A program made the translations under genes and the position numbers. This document shows, piece by piece, positions 23,062-27,140 of a stretch of DNA of 27,140 nt. Positions within the stretch are counted from its first letter, which is position 1, and every line of letters begins with the position of its first letter. The notes under the pieces are model-generated. The model ran no database searches. It saw only the letters and a program-made list of their open reading frames with translations, and had not been told where the DNA came from. The DNA comes from UBA6987 sp045616945 (GTDB lineage: Bacteria; Bacillota; Clostridia; Lachnospirales; Lachnospiraceae), in assembly GCA_045616945.1 (NCBI GenBank), contig JAZLHR010000085.1, positions 1-27,140 on the forward strand. Reading direction: 5' to 3'.

Positions 23062-23545
23062 AAACAGGGCACAGAACCCCGTTTGTTAACCTTTGTGAAA
23101 AAACCATCTTTATATCGTGTATTTTTTGATCCGATCCGCAGTAGAAAGAGGCACATATCGTATTCCCGTCAAGATAAAATGGTTCATCGGGGAGAAAATG
23201 GGCATTGCAGCCGGCACAAACTGTAGCGGCTCCCATTCCTGTAGCACCGACACCCAGAACCACGAAGGTACTGCTGGTTCCGTCATTTAAATTGTAACAA
23301 AGTGCTACTGAATGAATCGGATCATTATGCTCTTTCCCCTGTAAGGTCTTTATAATGCGAAAATCTGAGCCATAACATAATTCAACTTGTTCTTCAAATG
23401 ATAATGGAGAGCCGCTTTCACTGTTGCTCTCATTTTCAGTCCCTATATTCTGGGGGTCCGTCGTTGCCTCGGGAGTAAGATTGGCGCAGGAAGCACAGAA
23501 AAACATACATAAACAAAGAATTAGAAGTCCTATCACTTTTTTCAT
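23033..23545 (-). CDS. Unrecognised lipoprotein of the inserted segment
   Basis: A 170-residue protein. Residues 1-19 form a lysine-started hydrophobic signal with CASC at 17-20; Cys20 is the probable lipid anchor. A Thr/Asn/Glu/Ser-rich linker (about 22-47) follows, then a compact domain with a glycine-rich core GVGATGMGAATVCAGC and several cysteines (C62, C87 region, C110-C113, C131, C139), suggesting disulfides outside the cell. I recognise no family. Its ATG overlaps the stop of the upstream secreted-protein gene (ATGA), so the two are translated together. Base use is AT-richer than in all neighbouring genes, as expected of acquired DNA. Confidence 0.7.
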   Translation of the reverse strand: MKKVIGLLILCLCMFFCASCANLTPEATTDPQNIGTENESNSESGSPLSFEEQVELCYGSDFRIIKTLQGKEHNDPIHSVALCYNLNDGTSSTFVVLGVGATGMGAATVCAGCNAHFLPDEPFYLDGNTICASFYCGSDQKIHDIKMVFSQRLTNGVLCPVFTNHESIRE

Positions 23546-24129
23546 TCGTCGTCTCCTTGGATAATCTTAAAGTAATAACTATTTTCCTGTGGTGCCCAGG
23601 AGCGGGTTAAGGTTTGGTATTCGTAAAAATCATTTTCCGGGTAGCCATCCATATAAACATGGTATTTTAATCGCCCCTCTGTCCTTGTTGAAGGAATATA
23701 CACGCATAGAATTTCGTAGTCTCCAGGACTAACAGTATACGATGCGCCTATTTCTTCCTGTGCAGCCCATGAACGTGAATATGTGACACCGATTCCTAGC
23801 GTTAATGACATCTTTTCTAACACTAAATCTACTTCCGTGGATGATTCTGCGTAACTGCTGACGGTTGCAGAAACGGTGCCGCCAGTCGAACTCTTGTAGT
23901 TTAATATCAAAGGATTCGATCCATACCGATTATCCCCATGGGCGCAGCCAACATAATAATGCGTGTAGTCATTCCTGACATAAGATGGTTCAAAGGCAAC
24001 ACACGATCTGATATACATTCCTCGATTTTGCTCTTTGTAATCATTTTCTCCAGCGAACGCCCCGACATTGCAAAAGCTAAAAGACAATAACAGTATTACA
24101 ATTAAACAAACACTCCTTTTTCTTGCCAT
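23542..24129 (-). CDS. Unrecognised secreted protein of the inserted segment
   Basis: A 195-residue protein with a signal peptide (charged MARKRS, hydrophobic 7-25, likely cut after GAFA). The mature part is strand-rich: residues 84-116 alternate in a Thr/Ser/Val pattern (GGTVSATVSSYAESS, MSLTLGIGVTYS), reminiscent of beta-structured secreted proteins and pore-type proteins of Gram-positives, though this is only a pattern resemblance. The motif RSWAxQE occurs twice (119-125 and 176-182). ATG 24129 is chosen over GTG 24138 because AGGAGG lies eight bases upstream. First gene of the two-gene unit in the inserted segment, with its own promoter; function unknown. Confidence 0.7.
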   Translation of the reverse strand: MARKRSVCLIVILLLSFSFCNVGAFAGENDYKEQNRGMYIRSCVAFEPSYVRNDYTHYYVGCAHGDNRYGSNPLILNYKSSTGGTVSATVSSYAESSTEVDLVLEKMSLTLGIGVTYSRSWAAQEEIGASYTVSPGDYEILCVYIPSTRTEGRLKYHVYMDGYPENDFYEYQTLTRSWAPQENSYYFKIIQGDDE

Positions 24130-24161
24130 TACAGGCACCTCCTATTGTATTTCTATTAAGC

Positions 24162-24190
24162 AGTATAATAGAATTTTCATTTTTTATCAA
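24162..24190 (-). promoter_or_regulatory. Promoter of the two-gene inserted unit
   Basis: On the - strand TTGATA (24185-24190), a 17-bp spacer and TATACT (24162-24167), each one base from consensus. Transcription would begin near 24155, about 26 bases before the ATG. The surrounding 24130-24265 is very AT-rich and holds no gene. Confidence 0.75.
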
Positions 24191-24315
24191 TGCAATATTA
24201 TACATTTCTGCTATTTCACGAACGTGTTATATTTTGTTTTGCTATTCTTGATATGGCTATTCTGCCGTGCCGACATAAGGAAACGCCGTCGGATTTACAG
24301 CAGCGCGGATACAGA

Positions 24316-24344
24316 CCGTTGAAGATTCGGAGGAGTGCGGGTAT
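24316..24344 (+). repeat. Right copy of the 29-bp direct repeat, forming the second MATE promoter
   Basis: Identical to 22855-22883. Here the last three bases TAT continue into AAT and complete a -10 hexamer, which the left copy lacks. Confidence 0.92.
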
Positions 24345-24347
24345 AAT
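24319..24347 (+). promoter_or_regulatory. Promoter of the second MATE gene, built from the repeat
   Basis: TTGAAG (24319-24324) as -35, a 17-bp spacer and a perfect TATAAT (24342-24347). Only the last three bases of the -10 lie outside the repeat. Start of transcription near 24354 would leave a leader of about 33 bases. Confidence 0.65.
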
Positions 24348-24386
24348 GGCTGCGGCAGCGGACCCCTGCTGCGAAAGGAGACCCCT

Positions 24387-25766
24387 GTGAAAAAACGAGA
24401 AATCGAAATGACGACCGGATCCCTGGCGGGGAATATTCTGCGCTTTTCGCTGCCGCTTATCGCCTCCAATGTCCTGCAGGTCTTTTTCAATATGGCCGAT
24501 GTGGCGGTGGTGGGGCGTTTTGCGGGCAATATCGCCCTGGGGAGCGTCGGCTCGACCAGCGTATTGGTATTTCTGATGACCGGCATCCTGCTCGGACTGG
24601 CCAGCGGTGTGAATGCCCTGACTGCGCGCTTCGCCGGGGCACAGGATGCGGACAATATCCGTAAATGCGTGAATACTTCCCTGTTTCTTTGCCTGGCTGC
24701 GGGGGCTGCGGTCGCCGGACTGGGGATCCCCCTGTCGGGGCCGATCCTGCGGCTGATGGGGACCAAGCCGGAACTCATCGGCGGCGCGGTAAAATACATG
24801 CGGATCTATCTTCTGGGTATGCCGGCGCTCGGCATCTATAATTTCGGCAACGGTGTGCTGAACGCGGTCGGAGATACGAAGCGCCCGCTGAAATATCTGA
24901 CGCTTGCGGGCGTGAGCAATGTGATCCTGAACCTGTTTTTCGTGATCGTACTGGATCTGGAGGTCGCAGGCGTAGCGGTCGCCAGTGTCATTTCCCAGTA
25001 CCTTTCCGCGTTTCTGATCCTGCGCTGTCTGCTGCATGAGGGAAGGGACAGGAAAAATTACGGGCTGATCCCGCGCGAAATCCGCTGCAGCCGCCCGATA
25101 CTGCTGCAGCTGCTTTCCCTGGGGCTTCCGGCAGTGTTCCAGTTTACGGTCTTTGCCGTTGCCAACCTGTTCATTCAGGGGGCGGTCAATACCTTCGACC
25201 ACGTGGTGGTGGAGGGCAATTCCGCCGCTGCGAACGCGGATTCCCTGGTTTGGGACTCCATGGCCGCGTTCTATACGGCCAGTACCAGCTTCATCGCGCA
25301 GAATCTGGGCGCCGGAAAGCTGGACCGGGTCTCCGAGACCTACGGATGGACAACGCTGTATTCTTCCCTGCTGGGCATTTTGATGGGCGGTGCGCTGATC
25401 CTGCTGCGGCGGCCTTTCCTTTCGATCTTCACAACCGATCCGGAGATCATCCGCTGGGGCGAGGTCAGGGTAATCATTTTGGGCGCTTCTTATTTCATAT
25501 CCGCTTTTATGGATAATGCTACCGCAGCCGCGCGCGGCCTGGGAAAAAGCCTGATGCCGACGGCTATCGTTTTTTTCGGCTCCGTCGTGTACCGCATCAT
25601 CTGGGTCTATACCGTATTTGCCTGGTTTGCGACGCTGGAATCCCTGTATCTGGTGTTCGCTGCCGCCTGGTTCATTACCGCCGCGGCGGGAAATATTTAT
25701 TATTTCTCCGTTTTGGGAAAAATACGAAAAAGTTCGAATAGACAAGGAAAAACGGAGAGCGTATAA
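24387..25766 (+). CDS. MATE-family multidrug/cation exporter (second copy, NorM-like fold)
   Basis: A 459-residue membrane protein with about twelve hydrophobic segments. The N-terminus EMTTGSLAGNILRFSLPLI and FNMADVAVVGRFAGNIAL is the standard start of Clostridial MATE exporters; GVGAVNA-type GLASGVNALTARFAGA (about 71-86) and the second-half AFYTASTSFIAQNLGAGKLDR (from about 293) are also present, the latter matching the conserved turn after the seventh or eighth segment. Start is GTG, with AAAGGAG six bases upstream. It is not closely similar to the first MATE protein in the window. Its promoter is partly the repeat copy; the gene is divergent from the metal exporter in the ancestral arrangement. 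Substrate unknown. Confidence 0.9.
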   Translation: MKKREIEMTTGSLAGNILRFSLPLIASNVLQVFFNMADVAVVGRFAGNIALGSVGSTSVLVFLMTGILLGLASGVNALTARFAGAQDADNIRKCVNTSLFLCLAAGAAVAGLGIPLSGPILRLMGTKPELIGGAVKYMRIYLLGMPALGIYNFGNGVLNAVGDTKRPLKYLTLAGVSNVILNLFFVIVLDLEVAGVAVASVISQYLSAFLILRCLLHEGRDRKNYGLIPREIRCSRPILLQLLSLGLPAVFQFTVFAVANLFIQGAVNTFDHVVVEGNSAAANADSLVWDSMAAFYTASTSFIAQNLGAGKLDRVSETYGWTTLYSSLLGILMGGALILLRRPFLSIFTTDPEIIRWGEVRVIILGASYFISAFMDNATAAARGLGKSLMPTAIVFFGSVVYRIIWVYTVFAWFATLESLYLVFAAAWFITAAAGNIYYFSVLGKIRKSSNRQGKTESV

Positions 25767-25767
25767 T
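25739..25767 (+). promoter_or_regulatory. Promoter of the glycerophosphodiesterase gene
   Basis: TAGACA (25739-25744), a 17-bp spacer and a perfect TATAAT (25762-25767) that overlaps the stop codon of the MATE gene. Confidence 0.6.
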
Positions 25768-25814
25768 CACAGCAGATAGGCTGAAAAAATGATAAAAAAG
25801 GTTTGGAGGCGATG

Positions 25815-26543
25815 ATGACTGAAAGATTAAAGCCTTTTGCCTGCCGTTATGCGCACCGCGGCCTGTACAATAACGGAGCCGGCATCCCGGAAAATTCACT
25901 TGCGGCATTTGACCGGGCATCGCGGCAGCAGCTCGGTATCGAACTGGATGTGCAGCTGACGAAGGACGGTCAGGTGGTCGTATTTCACGATGACACGGTG
26001 GACCGGATGTGCGGCGGCAGCGGGAGAGTGGACTCCTTTACCCTGGCGGAGCTGCGGGAAATGCGGCTTTGGAATACGGAGGAACGCATCCCCCTTTTCT
26101 CGGAGGTGCTGGATCTTCTGAAAGCCGGAACGCCCGGCCCTCTGCTGGTGGAATTGAAGACGGGACCGCACAATACGGAGCTGTGCGAAAAAACACTGGC
26201 ACTGCTGCGGGCGTATCCGAAGCCCTGGATCATGGAATCCTTTGATCCGCGTATCGTGAACTGGTTCCGGAAAAATGCGCCGGATGTCGTCCGCGGTCAG
26301 CTGGCGACTTCCTGTGCGCATTACAGAAAGACCTACAATGCACTTATGTCCTTCGTTCTTTCCCGCTGCCTGCTGAGCGGCTGGAACCGGCCGGATTTTA
26401 TTGCCTATAACAGGAATGTCCCCGTTCCGGCTCATGTGCGGAGGCTGCGCAGGCGCGGCAGATTGCTGCTTTGCTGGACCACGAAGAATATCGAAGAAGA
26501 CGAAAAGCATTTTGACGGAGTGATCTTCGAAACGTTCCCGTAA
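25815..26543 (+). CDS. Glycerophosphodiester phosphodiesterase
   Basis: A 242-residue soluble enzyme of the GDPD TIM-barrel family. Motifs: AHRGLYNN with His14-Arg15, PENSLAAF with Glu26-Asn27, IELDVQLTKDG with Glu43 and Asp45, VFHDDTVDR with His58-Asp59, and VELKTG further on, covering the metal ligands and the catalytic histidine pair. It splits glycerophosphodiesters to glycerol-3-phosphate and an alcohol, in the cytoplasm as no signal is present. A TTG at 25803 and an ATG at 25812 are in frame, but GGAGG (25805-25809) fits ATG 25815 best. It lies 48 bases before the Nudix gene and may be co-transcribed with it. Confidence 0.88.
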   Translation: MTERLKPFACRYAHRGLYNNGAGIPENSLAAFDRASRQQLGIELDVQLTKDGQVVVFHDDTVDRMCGGSGRVDSFTLAELREMRLWNTEERIPLFSEVLDLLKAGTPGPLLVELKTGPHNTELCEKTLALLRAYPKPWIMESFDPRIVNWFRKNAPDVVRGQLATSCAHYRKTYNALMSFVLSRCLLSGWNRPDFIAYNRNVPVPAHVRRLRRRGRLLLCWTTKNIEEDEKHFDGVIFETFP

Positions 26544-26591
26544 CGCGTAAAAAATCTGCGGGCCAGCTGCCCGTGCCGGAAGGAAATCATC

Positions 26592-26984
26592 ATGGTAGAA
26601 GTTGTTGCGGCTTTGATTTGGGATAAAAACCGTTTTATGATCTGTCAAAGGCCGGCCCATAAGGCCCGCGGTCTGCTGTGGGAGTTCGTCGGCGGCAAGG
26701 TGGAAGCGGGGGAAACTAAGCCTCAGGCGCTCATCCGGGAATGCCGCGAGGAGCTGGATATCGGTCTCTCCGTAGGCCCGCTGTATATGGAATTAGTACA
26801 CGAATATCCGGATATCACGGTCCGGCTTTCCCTGTTCGAGGCCCGGATCGCGGAGGGCACGCCGAAGCTGCTGGAGCACAATGACCTGCGCTGGATCACG
26901 CCGGAGGAGATCCCGGATTACGATTTCTGCCCTGCCGATGAGGAAATCCTCGCAAAGATCCGGCAGGAGAGCGGAAATCGCTGA
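26592..26984 (+). CDS. mutT: MutT-type Nudix hydrolase
   Basis: A 130-residue protein. The Nudix box starts at Gly35 (GGKVEAGE) and continues through Arg49-Glu50 and Glu53-Glu54, with all catalytic glutamates present; only the glycine near the end of the box is replaced by Asp56. N-terminal VVAALIWDKNRFMICQRP and LLWEFVGGK are typical of MutT/8-oxo-dGTP diphosphatases, which clear oxidised nucleotides; short Nudix proteins may also act on other nucleotides, so the exact substrate is a family inference. GGAAGGAAA precedes the ATG. Last gene of the window. Confidence 0.85.
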   Translation: MVEVVAALIWDKNRFMICQRPAHKARGLLWEFVGGKVEAGETKPQALIRECREELDIGLSVGPLYMELVHEYPDITVRLSLFEARIAEGTPKLLEHNDLRWITPEEIPDYDFCPADEEILAKIRQESGNR

Positions 26985-27049
26985 GTAAGAAAAGGGAATC
27001 CGTATTGCGGCTGCCCTCTGACAGAAAGCCCAGCGGTGATATGTCAAGC

Positions 27050-27114
27050 CTTAGATGAGAAATGATTCGCATGTTTTTTACTCATTTCGGGCAAGGCGCA
27101 AAAAACTCACCTAA
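27050..27114. repeat. Nested imperfect inverted repeats at the window end
   Basis: TTAGATGAG (27051-27059) faces CTCACCTAA (27106-27114) with one G:U-type mismatch, and inside it GAAATGA (27059-27065) faces TCATTTC (27082-27088). This 155-base gene-free end after mutT encodes nothing else I can see. It could be a terminator region of a gene beyond the edge or an end of a mobile element. Confidence 0.4.
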
Positions 27115-27140
27115 GCCCAGTCGACCTGCTCATAAAAACA

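Larger units (their letters stand above)
22884..24315. mobile_element. Inserted segment with AT-rich core between the direct repeats, no recombinase
   Basis: The 1,432 bases between the two repeat copies contain the secreted-protein and lipoprotein genes. The core (about 23000-24265) is clearly AT-richer than the flanks, while about 115 bases at the left end and 50 at the right end are GC-rich. Near the ends a short inverted match AAATCCG (22900-22906) / CGGATTT (24290-24296) is present, too short to prove terminal repeats. No transposase, integrase or relaxase is encoded. It could be a non-autonomous element mobilised in trans, a site-specific integration with a 29-bp core, or the product of recombination at the repeat. 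Confidence 0.6.

Noticed and set aside
24346..24390. A 14-codon leader ORF overlapping the MATE GTG start (GTGA)
   Set aside because: Its ATG lies inside the -10 hexamer, upstream of the expected transcript start, so it would not be on the main message; a longer transcript would be needed.
27042..27047. TTGACA on the - strand near the window end as a promoter
   Set aside because: No -10 element at 16-18 bp, and it would read towards the mutT gene from behind.

Overview
The window looks like chromosomal DNA of a GC-rich, low-G+C-lineage Gram-positive (Bacillota, probably a gut-type Clostridia). The basis is AGGAGG-type ribosome binding sites before nearly every gene, frequent TTG/GTG starts, a DUF1934 (YwiB-like) gene, lipoprotein signal peptides of Firmicutes type, strong intrinsic terminators and TTGACA/TATAAT promoters. 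The genus cannot be named from the sequence alone. No rRNA, tRNA, CRISPR array, transposase or integrase was seen.

Left part (1-10.9 kb). A truncated + strand gene end meets a - strand nagA-nagB-like pair (deacetylase and isomerase/deaminase of amino-sugar phosphates) across a bidirectional terminator. A 540-base divergent intergenic region separates nagA from a complete + strand Opp/Dpp-type ABC importer: a lipoprotein binding protein, a partial terminator, then two permeases and two ATPases in tight or overlapping order. After a terminator come a TTG-initiated NlpC/P60-like protein and an HD-domain protein. The amino-sugar enzymes, peptide importer and papain-like protein together suggest (inference only) salvage of amino-sugar and peptide nutrients, possibly wall-derived.

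Middle (10.9-21.8 kb). An NhaC-type antiporter is divergent from a LysR regulator that overlaps a neutral-ceramidase-like gene; a T-N11-A dyad lies between the promoters. Then come a MATE exporter, a DUF5131 (Gp37-like) radical-SAM-like protein, an alpha/beta hydrolase, a convergent DUF1934 gene, a two-gene ABC exporter and a DnaQ-fold exonuclease.

Right part (21.8-27.1 kb). A putative 10-TM manganese/heavy-metal exporter (-) and a second MATE exporter (+) are divergent. Between them sits the most unusual object of the window: a segment of about 1.4 kb with an AT-rich core, bounded by a perfect 29-bp direct repeat. It carries its own promoter and two overlapping unrecognised genes, one secreted protein and one lipoprotein. 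Deleting one repeat copy plus the interior would restore two compact back-to-back promoters for the flanking exporters, so the segment looks like a recent insertion without its own recombinase. The window ends with a glycerophosphodiesterase, a MutT-type Nudix hydrolase and a stretch of nested inverted repeats.
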